DNA of 64,000 nucleotides from contig CAJJDO010000021.1 in assembly GCA_905183005.1 (NCBI GenBank), forward strand, positions 380,773-444,772, written 5' to 3'. This document shows positions 1 through 13,303 of this stretch, in pieces. Each line of letters opens with the position of its first letter. Within the stretch, counting starts at the first letter, position 1. The position numbers and the translations under genes were made by a program. The DNA is from Paramecium pentaurelia (taxonomy: Eukaryota; Ciliophora; Oligohymenophorea; Peniculida; Parameciidae). The notes below the pieces were generated by a model. The model worked only from the letters and a program-made list of their open reading frames with translations, did not search any database and had not been told where the DNA came from.

Positions 1-139
1 ATTTGAATTAGAAGGAAATTAAAAAAAATTAACTGGACATATAGGAAAATTTATGAATTCACCTTTAGCATTATTATATGGTTAAATTATTAATGATAGC
101 TAATTTATGAGATTAAATATTAAAGAAATTAATTAATGA
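1..139 (+). CDS. 3' end of an unknown protein (partial)
   Basis: The second reading frame is open from the window edge to TGA at 137-139, using TAA as Gln, and gives about 45 residues ending KEINQ. The piece is too short to place in a family. It includes the stretch MNSPLALLYGQ. The stop lies only 15 bp from the stop codon of the convergent kinesin gene on the other strand, so the two 3' ends almost touch. Confidence 0.5.
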
Positions 140-154
140 TATTATATTGTAAAA

Positions 155-3100
155 TCACTAAAATTGGAAAGTCTATTGAGCTTTTGGTTTAGATTATCTT
201 TAAACACTACCAGAATTAATATTAATTCTATTGTTATCTCTTAATACATCATGTTATACAGCAGGACTTTATGCTTTAGTTTATATTTAAGGATTATCTT
301 TTTAAACAGCATAGAATTTTTATTTCATAACTAATAAATCTTTTTCCATAGTTTAATATTTAAGATTTTTTCCTTCTTAATCTTTATTCCTCTGTTAAAT
401 TTCTTATTTACAATCCTAAAAATTATGAATTAGTTTTACAATTAACTCCTATATAAGTAATTATACAGATTATATAATCTTATCTCCATCACTACCTTTA
501 ATAGTTGAAAATCTGTTTTTTACTCCACTTAAATTTAAAATTTAATTTAGTTTAGTCATTTCATTATTAAGTCTTTAATTTTCTACTATTAATTTTTACT
601 ATAATAATTTAAAAATATAATTACCATATCTAATTTAGATGTATTATATTAATTATCTGAATCAGTATTTTTTCTAGTTTATTATTATTATTATAATAAT
701 TTATTTTTTTCTTCAATTTCCTTTTATAATTATTCTGATAGATATAATTTTTCTTATTTTAAACAAGAATTTTCTTATTTTATTGTATTTAAGTATCTTA
801 TTTTTTATGATGGATTATTATGACCTCCAAGTTATGCAATATCTTTTTGCATTTCTTCTATTTATTTATAGAGCATAGATCTTTCATTATTAGATTTGGT
901 TAATTTTTCATGTTAATCTTGTAATTCTTTTTTCAATTTACTATTTTCATCTTCTAAAGCATGCATTTACATTAATGCTTAATCTTTTTGATCTTTCATT
1001 TATTCATTTTCATCTTCTCTTTCTTAATTTTATGACTATATATATATATATAAAAATTACTAATATTGCATTATGTTCAGCTTCTAATTTTAAATATTAA
1101 TCCTTAATGTCATTAATTTCTTTTTCTTATTATTTACAAAACTCTTTTGCTCTATCATGAACATTTTTTAATGTATCTTCATTTTATAAGAGAGCTTATT
1201 CTAATTGTATAATAATCTTTAATAAATTATAAAATTTTACTTATTATTTTTTATCAATCTTTTATTTTAATTCATTGTTTTCTTTTGTAACTTTTTCTGC
1301 AATATGACTATATTATTCTCTTATTTAAGATTCTTATTTCATTTAAGATTCAAGTCTAGTAAAATGATCTTTTAAGAGATTATATTTATCTTATTATTCA
1401 CTAAATTAGATGTTTTATATATCATTTTATTTTTGGGTTGATTGATATTTATGAACATTTTCTTAAATTTAATGATTACTTTCTTCTAATTGATTTTTTA
1501 ATTGAATATTAGCATTTTCAAGTCCTTAAATTATTTTCTAAATATATAAATTATAAATTATACCGTAAATTTGTTTTAATCAGACTTTAATTTATCTTTT
1601 AACTATTAAATATCTTTTTGAGTTTATTAATTTAAATCTTCTTTTGTTTCAAATGCACATTATAATCCATTAACTTATTTATTTAACTATTCAATTTATT
1701 AATCTTTTTATTATAATTACTTTTAATGAATATCCAATTAATCTACTAATTCTTAAACTTCTTTTTTATGTTAATCTTCATACTTTTTTAGATGAAGTGA
1801 ATATTACTTAATTTCTAATTCTAATTATTTAGTTAATTTCTTAACAGTTGATTTATTTTCATCAACTTGAGATTATTTTTAATCTAATTCTACTCTCATT
1901 TAATCTATTTCATCATGTTATGAATCAATATGTTAATTTAATTATTATATCTCTTTTTTCAATAATAAATTATCTTTAGATGTTAATTCTAATTATTATT
2001 ATAAATTAGTATTAAGATGATTTAATTATAATTTTAATTAATCTATTTATTATTCTTTTTATTGTAAATCATTTAAACTAACATTTAATCTTTATTCAAG
2101 TTTATGAATATCTTTTTATTTATCACTAATTTAAATTTTTAAAATATTATTATCTATTTCCATCTAATTTGTTTCTTTTTTCCAAATCTCAGAACTTTTA
2201 TCAAGAATCTGATTTTATTTATTAAATTCTTTTTATAAAAATTCTAATTCCGATTCCTTTTCATTTATAGTATCAGTCAAACATTTAATTTGACATTCAA
2301 ATTAATCAATTTTATTTTACTATTCATTACATTATTCTTCTAATTGAATTATAGTTTATTTAAACTTATTTGATTCACATTCAATTTCCTTAATTTTGTC
2401 ATTTAATGCTGTTTTTTCATTAGTCAATTATTCTATTGTTCTTATCTTAATTTATAATTTTTATGTCATATCTTACAATTTACCTTATTATTAAATTTCC
2501 ATTGTATTCCTGCTTTATTAATTATCATTTTCTATTGAAACTAATTTTTATTATAACTATTATATTTCTTTTGATTAGCTCTCTAATTTGGACTTATGCT
2601 ATAACATATCTCTTTTCAATTCGGAATTAACTTAGTCTTTTTGTTCCATCCTAGCTTACAAAGAGATGTAGAGTTCATGAACTTGGTTATAATGATCCGA
2701 TGTTTCTTGAATTACAGCCTGCTTACTTTCTAATTGCTTTTACAATAAGTCTACACTGGACATCTACTCTTTTTGAATATCTTCAAACTCTAATTTCTAT
2801 GTTTCAATTATGCTCTCTAAATGGGAAGCCCTTTATGTTTCATTTTGTAATTTTTAATTTAACATCTATAAAATATATAAAATACATTACATTAACTTAG
2901 AATTCTTATTAAGATAATATTTCAGAAATATTCTTTTCTTTTTCTTTGATAATACAATTCAATTAATGAATCTAAAAAGTTTTAAATAATATAGTACTTC
3001 TTGATTTAATATATTTAAATCACAATCTTTTTTTGCACTTAATTAAGATAACAATAATTCAAAATCTTTTTTTTATTATTTCATTTAATCTTAATAATTC

Positions 3101-5958
3101 TTCTCTAAGTCTGAATTTTAAATTTAATAATTTTATTATAATACTATAATATCTTCTTAATAATTCTATTATGTTTATTAAAATTGTAATTAAGTATTTA
3201 AAAGCTCTTAACTTTTTTAATTTAATTCTTAAACCAAAGAATATCTTTCTTATTAGATTTCATTTTTAGTCTTGGATAATAATGTATTTTCATATTATAA
3301 CAATTAGTTATCTTTTTATACTTATTATAATTAAGTAAATAATTCCTATTCTGAACTTTCCAATTTAGATACAGATAATTTTAATTAGTCTTAAACTATC
3401 ATTAATTCATTTTAATATTTTGAACATGTTTATTTTAGATTTTCATTTTCAAACTCTAATTCTTAAACCAATATTTGATTTTATTCAAATTTAGTTTTTT
3501 AATCACTTAAATCATTTTTTAATTAAGTAATATTACTTTCATATTAAGATAGTTATTATTTTAATTCTTAAATTGTAATATTATTTTCTCCAATTGTTTT
3601 ATTTATTTAATTTAGTTTTTCTTCATTTTATGCTAATTCTAAAGCAAGTTAATTATTTGTATTTTTTTCATTTATAATTTATTATGTAAATTCTTGATTT
3701 TATTAATTAAGTTCTTAATAGTTATGAGCTTATAATTAATTTTAATCTTTCAATTAAATTATTTATTATTCAAATTAAGAAATTTAATACTTAAAATTAT
3801 CTTAGAACTATGAAATATTTGTTTATTATTATTCATAATTAATTTATATTTCCTATTTTTAAGCCTCAATTTATTGATTTTCAATCTTTAATTATTAAAT
3901 AACCTACTCAGAGTTATTTAATAATTCTTCTAATTCTTAATTTGAATTTTTAAGTTCTTAATTAAGATCACTAATTCTGCTTTTTAAATCTAAAATTTGT
4001 TTATCTCTAACATCTATTATTTAATCATTTTCATTAAATGTAATACCATTATCTGCTAATTTTTAAAATATTGATTTTTCAATTTCTTTTATTTAATCTT
4101 CCATTTAAACTAATTTTTATGTTTATTCTGATAACAATTTCTCTTTATATTCTGATTATATTTCTAATTCTTTAAATTTATCTAAAGTTACATATTATGA
4201 GTTAAATTAAATATCTATTTATTATTGAAATTATCTTCTTTCATTTAAAGAATTCTATAAAATTAAATTTAATATATACTTAAACAGTTTCAACTATTTC
4301 TTTTAATAAATTTAGATTTGTATCAACTTATACCTATACTTTTGATACTGTTTATGTAGCTCCTTGTTATTCTTTTAAAGTTAAGTTATCATAAAATGTT
4401 TTCATTACTAAACCTTAGCATTATAAGGCATATGCTAATTATTATTAAATTTATTATTGTATTTCATCTGCTGATTGATTTAATTTTAATTTTTATATTT
4501 ATTCATTTTATAATTTTATTACAAATTTTAATTGTTACTCTAATTATTATCCTAATTAAAAGCCTTCTTTTAATTATTTAATTCCATTCAAATATTTTTC
4601 AATTTCTAAAAATAATGCAGTTTCACTTTCTGTTGATTATTCTAAATAACATTTTAAAATTTCTTCTAATTTAATGTATTTTTAATCATTAATCATTAAG
4701 CTTTCCAATTCTAATGATTATAAAACTAAATAATAATATATGAAATTGAATACATTATTCATTAATTTAAGATTATTATTAATTTTATTCAAATTTCTTA
4801 GGTGATTCCCATTTTTATTATTAAGTAACACTTTTAGCAAGTTCTTATTTAAGTCTTTTGATTTCATTTTTCAAACTCTCTAAATTACCACTTTCATCTT
4901 CATTAATTCTTGCTTTATTTTTTACTTATTTAACTCTTTTAGAAAACATAAGAGTTGATAAAGTTTCTTAATAAAATTATTATGATTATTAAATATTGGC
5001 AATTAGATGTGTTCTTGAATTACCTCCCAAAGAATCTTTAAGTAAAAATGTTAATTTAGAATCTCTATAATGTACATAAGATTAATTGTCTTCAACAAGA
5101 GAATTTATTACATTACCCAATATATGTAAACTTTTATTTATATTACAACCTTCTCTCAATCTTTCTCCTTAAACTTAAGATTGTTTCTATCTTTCACTAC
5201 CAGCTAAATCTACAAAATGAAATCTTGAAAATCTATGATTGATGACTTAAGTTTAAGATGATTATCTTCTAGATTCAAGTTATATGGTAAATACACTATG
5301 TGATCTTGATGATTCTATATTCATTTATGTTGATGATATATGTCTATTAAGACTCCCTCTTTAAAGAACTTCCAATGATTCAGTTACATTTGTACATACT
5401 TCTTCACTTAATTGTTCTACATATACTCCTTTTTTGAGATCTTCTCTTAATTATAAGTTTCCTAATTAAGGATTCAAAAGATCTATTATATGTTCATTAT
5501 AAATTTCTAAATAACTGCATTTGACTAAATATTCTACATTTTCTGATGAATCCTCCAAAATGCAATTAAATAGAAAATCGATTACTCTTGGTAATAAGCC
5601 TGGTTACTTCTATGTACCCATCATTGTATATGTTTTACCACTTCCAGTTTAACCATATACAAACACACACCCATTATAACCATCTAAACAATTAATTGCT
5701 TATTATTTTCCTACTATATTAAATATGTCTTCTTAGGTTGAATCTTGTTAAGCTACATAATCAAAATAAAAATATTTCTAGTCTTGCTGTTATTATTGAT
5801 TGCCCTCAATAATAATAGTATTTTTTAAATTGGAATCCAACTTAATACATGATCTTCCATCTTCTATTAAAGGTCTTGGTTAATTAATAAAAGGATTCTT
5901 ACTTTATTCTAATAGAAACTTGAATATTGTCTCGTTCTGCCTTAAATTTATCTGTCAT
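155..5958 (-). CDS. Kinesin-12 (KIF15-like) motor with very long coiled-coil tail
   Basis: Microtubule motor of roughly 1,800 residues. The motor domain is N-terminal. Visible motifs are the beta-1 strand SIRIKPL, P-loop YGQTGSGKTYTMMG, switch I NIESSRSHSVF, switch II VDLAGSERQ, then NINKSLHILGNVI and YRDSKLTFLLKDSLGGN. The neck region NEDESGNLESLKNEIKRLK resembles kinesin-12/KIF15. The rest, about 155-4850, is coiled coil rich in Gln (TAA/TAG), Leu and Glu. The start ATG (5956-5958) directly precedes the motor. A 28-nt intron (5875-5902, ending AAG) is needed to restore the first strand, and several more of 25-28 nt interrupt the tail (for example 1036-1060). The TGA stop is at 155-157. Kinesin-12 motors act on spindle microtubules or at basal bodies and cilia; the role here is inferred. 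The motor assignment is strong, the subfamily moderate. Confidence 0.9.
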
Positions 5959-5999
5959 TTTTCAATTTTTAAATTTGAAATTATTATAATAAATAACAA

Positions 6000-7883
6000 T
6001 CAGGAAATTATTGCTGTTGTAAGGCTTGTATTATCATGGTAAACGTAATTGTAATCCTTAGAATGTTTGTTCCGAAATAGCAAAAGGGAACAGTTCTTTA
6101 AACAATTTGAATTGTTTAGATCACTTTCAATGTAACTACTTTCTAATAAACTTGATTGTTAATTACTAAAAGCTAATATGAGTTATATTACTTGAATCCC
6201 CTATATTTTTTACTTAATCTCTCAAATGTAGTTCTATTATAATACATATTCTTCAGTTATGTGCATATTAAATGGCTCAATAAAACAAAAAACATTAATG
6301 TTACTAATAATTCCAAAACAATAAATTCTATCTTAACTCCTTTTGAAATGCTCAAATACTTTCTTAAATCAGTTAGAGTATTAAACAAAATATCAAATAC
6401 ATCCCAATAACACAAATTTGATGATAATATTCCAACATAAGATTACTTCCAAATAATATTAATAAACAATATAATTGAAACAAATAATTGAAATCCAATT
6501 GTTAAGAAAGTAATCCAGATAAAAATCATGAATAAAAAATGATTTTTTGCACCTATACAATTATTTATCCATGGACAATGATGATCATATACTATGATAC
6601 ATCTATTACAAAAATCACAATGACGACTTCTTTTAGCCTTTAGAGTTTCACATTCTGAACAAATCTCCAATTTTTTTGGATTATTTTGTAAAATTTAATA
6701 AAATACTTAACCTTCTTATTTATATTAAATTTGATATCCAGGATCAGAATTAATTATGTAAACAAATAAAAAGATTTCAAATATGTCTAAAATAATTTAT
6801 ATGTAACCAAACAAATTATTTCCTAATGTAAACAAAATTTAATATATTAGATTGAGTATTAACATTAAAATGAATGCATACATTTATAATCTACTCTTAT
6901 GATTCTATATATGGATATTAATATAATAATACAATCCTAGGCTTATTTTTTTATCCAAATAAATTATTGCATTTAATATTCCCTTCTTAATATTCCATTA
7001 TCATTTAACTTATAGTTAAGAAATCATTTTCAACAGACAATTCATATGCAGTTTTGCCTTATTTATTTCTTAATCTTGTTTTGGCATTATAAAGCAATAA
7101 CTTTCTGGTAATTTTATATTCTCCACTTATAGCTGTGACATGCAAAGGAGTACAACCATAAACATTTTTAGAGTTAATTTTACAACCCCAAGCTAATAAC
7201 ATAGCAGCACATTATTCACTACCTGAGTAACTGGCTAAATGTAAAGCAGTGCTATAATCATTATCTGTTATATCAATATTAACTTTTGCAATATTAATTA
7301 AATAGTATAACATAATAGGTTAATCTGATTGTGACGCTATATGTAGAGTTGTTTATCCTTGTCTAGTTTTTTAGTCTAATTTGATTCCTAGTTTAAAAAT
7401 TGCATCAAGAATTGCAATATTACCTTTTTGAGTTGCTAGATGCATACATTAATTTCCAGAATCATTTTATTGAATAACCCATAATTAAGTATCAGACTCT
7501 CTAGAATTGCTTAATCAATTGTTACCCAAATAATTATAGTGAATATTTAATTAAGTCTGTAAAAAGCTTAGTGTGATCTTTCCAAACAGCATGCATAAGC
7601 AAAGTATTTTTTTTTTCATCAACGATCTTTTGAATATTTATTGATTGCATTTGACTAAAGGAATCATTATCATTAATTCCAAGAAGATATCTGACTCCTT
7701 TTAGATCACCATTTTTGACTTTGGAGTATAAATCTTCATAAATTCTCTAAACATCAGAGGCTTAATCCTATATGTATAATATAGATTAAATACATTCACA
7801 AATGTAGCCTAAGACAATCCAAAACCATGAGGATCCCTATTAATATTATTAACAGGATCTAAGGATTACAAAAGAGGCTGCAT
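6000..7883 (-). CDS. Ankyrin-repeat DHHC palmitoyltransferase (HIP14/ZDHHC17-like)
   Basis: Protein S-acyltransferase of about 592 aa. The N-terminal half carries at least four ankyrin repeats (GQTTLHIASQSDQP, STALHLASYSGS, GCTPLHVTAISGE). Next come paired membrane helices, the Cys-rich domain (CSECETLKAKRSRHCDFCNRC), and the catalytic YDHHCPWINNCIGAKNH. Two further hydrophobic segments and a short polar tail follow. This order is that of the HIP14/ZDHHC17 and yeast Akr1 group, which uses the ankyrin repeats to choose substrates at Golgi or endosomal membranes. Four introns (26, 25, 28 and 26 nt) give a model that closes exactly in frame at TGA 6000-6002. It sits 41 bp upstream of the kinesin start on the same strand. 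Confidence 0.9.
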
Positions 7884-8100
7884 TATAAATTAATTAATTA
7901 ATCAGTGCTTTATATTAGATTATTTAGCAATTAAAGAGTGCTTATATAATTTCAAAATATTTAAGTAAAATATTTATGATAGATAATTCATTAATAAAAT
8001 TAATTAATATAATGATGATCACTTCGTCCGTGTTTTTGATTGTTTATGATATACACTTGTCACTACTCTGAAAATAATCTATATATATATATATAATTAA

Positions 8101-9591
8101 ATGTTAAGAAGATTAACTACGTCAGTCCCATCAATCAACAAATTGTATTTTGCATTCTCTGTAAATGAAGGTATATAATGTTGTTAATCAGAATATAAGA
8201 TCTAAATCCTCAATCGACTCAAAGAAATTAAACATTCCAATTCTTAGAAAGACATTGTGTCCAATGGTTACATAGAAAATCTAACAATAGACTAAGGTAT
8301 TCCAATGACCAAGTACTTTAGATGGAAGAGTCATTATTGATCTCAAATTAGACTAAGATTATAGAAAGATAAAAGCTCTTTGTTCAGATGCTCTTAAACA
8401 ATATGAATGGATTAAGAATTTGGATATACGTATGGCTCCAAAAAAAGAGAATGTCTTTACTTAAACAAATTCTTAGAAAAGAGGCAATCTCTAGAATGTC
8501 AATAAAATCATAGCTGTGTCTAGTTGTAAAGGAGGAGTGGGTAAAAGTACAATTGCATTAAATCTTACTTTTTCCTTGCAAAAATTAGGTTTCAAAGTAG
8601 GAATATTTGATGCAGATGTTTATGGTCCATCTTTGCCTACCTTAATTGGCAAAGAGAAATAGTAATTATATGCTCCAGAAGATAAACCTAAAGAAATTCT
8701 TCCTATAGAATTCAATGGTGTTAAAACCATGAGTTATGGTTTTGCTAGTGGCAATTAAAAAGCTATAATAAGAGGTCCTATGGTTAGTAGTATTGTTGTT
8801 TAATTAGTACAACAAACTCAATGGCAAAATTTAGATTATTTAGTTGTCGATATGCCTCCAGGAACAGGAGATATATAAATCAGTTTATGTTAAGAATTAA
8901 ATTTTGATGGAGCAGTAATTGTTACTACTCCACAAAGATTAAGTTTTATAGATGTTGTTAAAGGAATAGAAATGTTTGATGTTCTTAAAGTGCCAACCTT
9001 AAGTGTGGTTGAAAATATGGCTGAATATGTCTGTCCAAATTGTAATCATCTTCATAAACCTTTTGGACCAGGTTATATAAATATGTTATAAAAATAATTT
9101 GGGATTGCTTCAGCACTCTCTATACCCTTATATGGGGATATTTCTAAATATTCAGATTTAGGAAGTCCTGTTGTATTAACTTTACCTGATGATCACACTA
9201 TCAATAATATATATAGACAATTAGCTAATAATGTTGTTAATGAATTAAATAGAACTGATTTGACAAAGACTCCTACTGTCAGATATGATACTGGCAAAAG
9301 ACAGGTTATTATTAGAGATTTTGATGGAAAAGAAAAACCTATAAAATCAATTGAACTTAGATCTAAATGCAATTGTGCCTTATGTGTAGATGAATTTACT
9401 GGAAAAAGATTAAATTAAGTAAATTTGCTAACTTTATTTAGAAATAAAAACTTGATTAAGAAGTTTATCCATATAAGATTGAACCAAAAGGAAACTATGC
9501 TGTAGCAATAGTTTGGTCTGATGGTCATCGTTCTTCTATATATCCTTATAAAAGATTATGGAGTGATGAAATTATTGAACATAAATCATGA
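8101..9591 (+). CDS. HCF101/ApbC-type Fe-S cluster scaffold ATPase, probably mitochondrial
   Basis: About 480 aa after removing introns of 25 and 23 nt. Three domains are visible. First is a MIP18-like N-terminal domain (ILNRLKEIKHSNSQKDIV). Second is a Mrp/NBP35 P-loop ATPase with the deviant Walker A CKGGVGKST, IFDADVYGPSLP, the Walker B region VVDMPPGTGD, and a CPNC pair. Third is a C-terminal DUF971-like domain (RSKCNCALCVDEFTGKR, then VWSDGHRSSIYPYKRLW). That three-domain order is that of HCF101, which carries [4Fe-4S] clusters to target proteins; simple Ind1/NUBPL proteins lack DUF971. The first 20 residues (MLRRLTTSVPSINKLYFAFS) are basic and lack acidic residues, as expected for a mitochondrial presequence. 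Family assignment is strong; location is inferred. Confidence 0.9.
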
Positions 9592-9627
9592 TAATTATTA
9601 TATATTAAATTAATATAATAAAATTTA

Positions 9628-10992
9628 TCAATTAATGTATTATTCTAAAGTTTCTTTTAATACATTTTGTTGATCTTAACTTAATTGATGTGCCTTTGCA
9701 AATCCTTTAATTACTTATTCAATATCATCTCCTTCTCTAATGCAAATTCTTGCTTTTCTATTTTTTGAAATTCTTATATCAACATTCAATAACATATTCT
9801 TAGGATTTTAGACTCGTTTACTTAAATCAAAAGGTTCAGGTACAGTTTGATGAGGTCTATTTTGAATATTAGTTTATTCTATAGAATAGAAATTTTCTTT
9901 TTCATTTTTCATTTATCTTGCCTTATTCATTCTTTCTATAATTGCAGATTCTCCTTTAACAGGTTTAAATGAATATCTCTATTTATTTGTTAATTTTGGT
10001 TTAAAAGTGCATTCCATCAATTCTTCTTCTTCCCTTTATCTATTCAAATTATCCTTTAATTTTTATTTATGCATTTTTATTGCTTCTGCATTTTAATACA
10101 ATCTATTAAATGTACTTACATTATCTTATCTTTTAGTTTAATTAGATGTTAATTAAGGTTTAAATAAACATTCTGGATCATCTTATATGTATGATTCTAA
10201 TTATCTTTTTTTCTCTTATAATACTTTAGAATGCTCATAAAGAACTTCAAATCTATTTATTGTATCTGATAAATGAGTATCATGAGATTATCTTTATTTT
10301 CCATTAACTTAAGTATTATTATTATTATTATTATTCCATGACTCTTTTTTTGATGATGATTATCCTCTTGATCCATTTGAAAATCTAACATTTAATAATT
10401 TAAATTTATTAGTCAATCTAAACATTAATTCTTATAATTCTTCAAAATTTATCACTTATTTTGGTATATTTTAATCTTCTAATTCAACATTTATAACATC
10501 TGTTAATAATACTATAGATTAACTTTGTGTTAATTATTTTTCCAATAATATCACAAGAATATTAAATACAAATCCAATAAATGCACTTTCTAAATCTAAT
10601 CCTAAAGTTAATAATTTCCATAAATCAATTGAAACATGATCATTTTTTGTAGATATCCCTAAATCAACTAATACATTGCAAAATCTTTCATAATCCAATT
10701 ACTCTTCAATTTAGTGACGATTCAATACTGTATTAATTTGTGTTTCTAATTTCTTCAATAAGATCTTTTATGAGTTATAATCAATTTTGACTTTATTTGC
10801 TTATTATTTAATTTCATCATTCTTCTCTTCTTATTTTTAATTTATTCTTTGCTATTTTTCTATTGCTTGATTATATAATGAAGAAAAATGATCTTATTAC
10901 ATTTATCCATTAATTTCATAAGCATTCAAACTATCACAATTTCTCAAATATTAAGATTAATCACCAGATTCAATATTTTAATCATCAATCAT
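9628..10992 (-). CDS. Conserved ciliate protein with FKPxLT repeats, possibly axonemal
   Basis: A single-exon reading frame of 454 codons, with Gln encoded largely by TAA and TAG. No enzyme motif is visible. The middle has two related segments, ECLFKPQLTSN...FNRLYQNAE and ECTFKPKLTNK, a pattern common in ciliate and flagellar proteins. The C-terminal 60 residues (LLNVDIRISKNRKARICIREGDDIEQVIKGF) look like a compact conserved domain, followed by an amphipathic helix. It converges on the HCF101-like gene with a 36-bp gap. An axonemal or basal-body role is a guess from the repeat pattern. Confidence 0.75.
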
Positions 10993-11813
10993 GTTCGTTA
11001 ATTTAATAAATATAAAAAATTATTATTTTCATTTTAAATAATACCTATATTATTTGTTAAACTAATAATGTTATTTTATTATTAAACAATCAATGATATT
11101 ATTTTGCTGATTATTTACTCAGATATCATTTTAAATTTGAATTCCATTTACAAAATAATTTTTGTATACTATTATAATTTAATAAAATATTCAATAAATA
11201 TTTATCTTTCTATTTAAATATAGTTATATATACCTAATTAGAATATAATATTAAATTGAATTTCAAGAAAATATATAATAATTAATATAAGAATAATAAA
11301 ATATATATTGAAATAATCTATAACAAATACTTTAACAAAGATTACTATTGCTTTTTAAACACTATATTTTATTATTTTTATGTTAATTATTAATTATTTT
11401 CTTAAAATTCAATTATAATATTTTATATAATAATAAAATTATATAAATATTTGTTAAAATTATGGTAATATAAATGATACTAAATTGAATTAAATGTTTT
11501 ATTTGACTTGATTCTATCTAAAAATAATAAATATTTCATTATAGTAAATGAGATTTAAGAACTTAATTCATATTATTGTGTATTTTGAGTAATTTATAAT
11601 GATGTAAAAATGAAGTATTTTATAAATAAATCTATTTGAATTAAAGAATTTTATATAATCTAGAAATACATTCATAATAATTTAAAATAAAGCTTGTTAA
11701 AAATATTAGAGAAGATTTAAATCGCTTAAATTACTATAACAGTTAATAATGAAGTTCAATTAATTATTATACTTGCACTATCATTAGATATTGATAAATT
11801 TATTTAAATTAAC
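10993..11813. other. AT-rich intergenic region, nothing recognised
   Basis: About 820 bp between two divergent genes, so it should hold both promoters. It is almost pure A/T with scattered short runs. I see no open frame of interest, no hairpin with a GC stem and no RNA gene. Confidence 0.6.
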
Positions 11814-12850
11814 ATGACAGATGGTTTTATGAGGGCTTCAAAATCATTTTTGCTACAAAACGGTAGTAAATAAGATCTTTGCTCTGTTGATGTGTCTTTA
11901 GACCCATTCCGATTGTTGAGGCCTATCACAGCTGTTTAAACTTCTTTTGAAAAAATTATGCATTATTAGTCTACTGATTAGCCTTATTCACCAAATCCTT
12001 ATTGTATTATATTATTTTGGTATTTTTGTAGATATCCAATATTCTAATGATGGACCAGAAATGTGTAATATAATGAATAGTCAAAATAAATGCTTTTTCA
12101 ATAATTCATTAGAAGGTAAATTGTGGTTACAAAAGCCCATAGATGTCTAGCAATCACAGATAAAGCAATCTACTTCTGTTCAGCCATTAAATGTATTACC
12201 TTTAGTATCTTAACTTCCTTTTGTTGAACATGCGCAGTAGAAACAAGTTTAATCTATAAAAAAAGAAAAGCACTTTTAAAAAGAACAACTTAAATTCTTT
12301 AAAGAAGATTCTATGTAGAGTGAAGAAGTTTTGAATGTAGAGGAGAGTAGTATTTGCTAAAAAGCTAATAAAAAGAACAATATGAGAGGCAAGCGACATA
12401 AGCATACAAGTGATAGTTCTGAATCCTTTAGAATCAGTAGAAAGAAAAAAACATCTAAAGTGAACGATACAAAAAATATTACGAAAAATTACTCAAAAGC
12501 AATTATTTCATACATTTTCAACAATCCAGAGTTAGTTTAAAAAATAATGTCCAAGCATAGATATGATGATTTCATTAATTTCTTAAAAAACAAAAAAAAT
12601 CAAATGACTAATATAAAATAACTTAGAGATTTATGGGTAGACGGAGGGAAAACTTCAGAGTTTAATAGAGTGTTTAGAATTATAAGGTAATATGAATTTA
12701 ATATAAAGTTAATAATTTTTAAAATCTCAAGCTGTCTCTTATGTTTATAATTCTAGAATTTCAAATACATAATGGCATTTGAAATATAGATTCAATCTAC
12801 TCAGAGCACTTAGAGAGCCAGAAAACTTCAAATTCATTAAAGATATATGA
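11814..12850 (+). CDS. Unrecognised ciliate protein with basic, Ser-rich middle
   Basis: About 328 aa with introns of 28 and 22 nt (the second ends AAG); the model closes in frame at TGA 12848-12850. The N-terminus starts MTDGFMRASKSFLLQNG. The middle is Gln- and Lys-rich with a basic patch (GKRHKHTSDSSESFRISRKK) that could be a nuclear signal. The C-terminal third is predicted helical (SKAIISYIFNNPELVQKIMSKH, then LREPENFKFIKDI) and reads like a conserved domain I cannot name. No membrane segment or catalytic motif is seen. Confidence 0.7.
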
Positions 12851-13303
12851 CATAGATTTGATAATATTTATTAAAATTGTAAACCAGTCCAAATTTATTA
12901 ATAAGAGAAAGAAATTTTCCAAATATTTCTTTTAAAATAAACATTGTATAATCATAATAAATGCACCAATTTTTAATCAATAAGTATATTCAATGTAATT
13001 ATTAAAAGTAACTAATAATCTCTGAATAGAAAATTGCATATTTACCTATTGAATAATTATTTCTATAATAATATTATAAAAATTATACATCTAATAAAGT
13101 ATTAGTTATTTTTTAATAATTATCATATAAAACGATACCAAATAATTAAAAAAACATCAATTAGTTTTATTTTTATTCTTATTTTATTTTTATTTTCATT
13201 TAAAAAATTAAAACTAAAAATGAATTATTATGTTTATCCTATAAAATTTTAAGGTTATGTGTATAATACTAATAATCTACTTTCAAAGGCTAGATATTAA
13301 TAC
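12851..13303. other. AT-rich intergenic region, nothing recognised
   Basis: About 450 bp between the 3' ends of a plus-strand gene and a minus-strand decayed locus. No frame or structure stands out. Confidence 0.5.

Noticed and set aside
1036..1060. TATA dinucleotide runs here and near 8080, 21180, 40500 and 63550 as possible regulatory elements
   Set aside because: Those at 1036 and 40500 lie inside spliced introns and the others in spacers; such runs are expected at this base composition.
2700..4581. Plus-strand frames of 61-66 codons
   Set aside because: They are antisense to the coiled-coil tail of the kinesin gene, which is open on the minus strand through this region.
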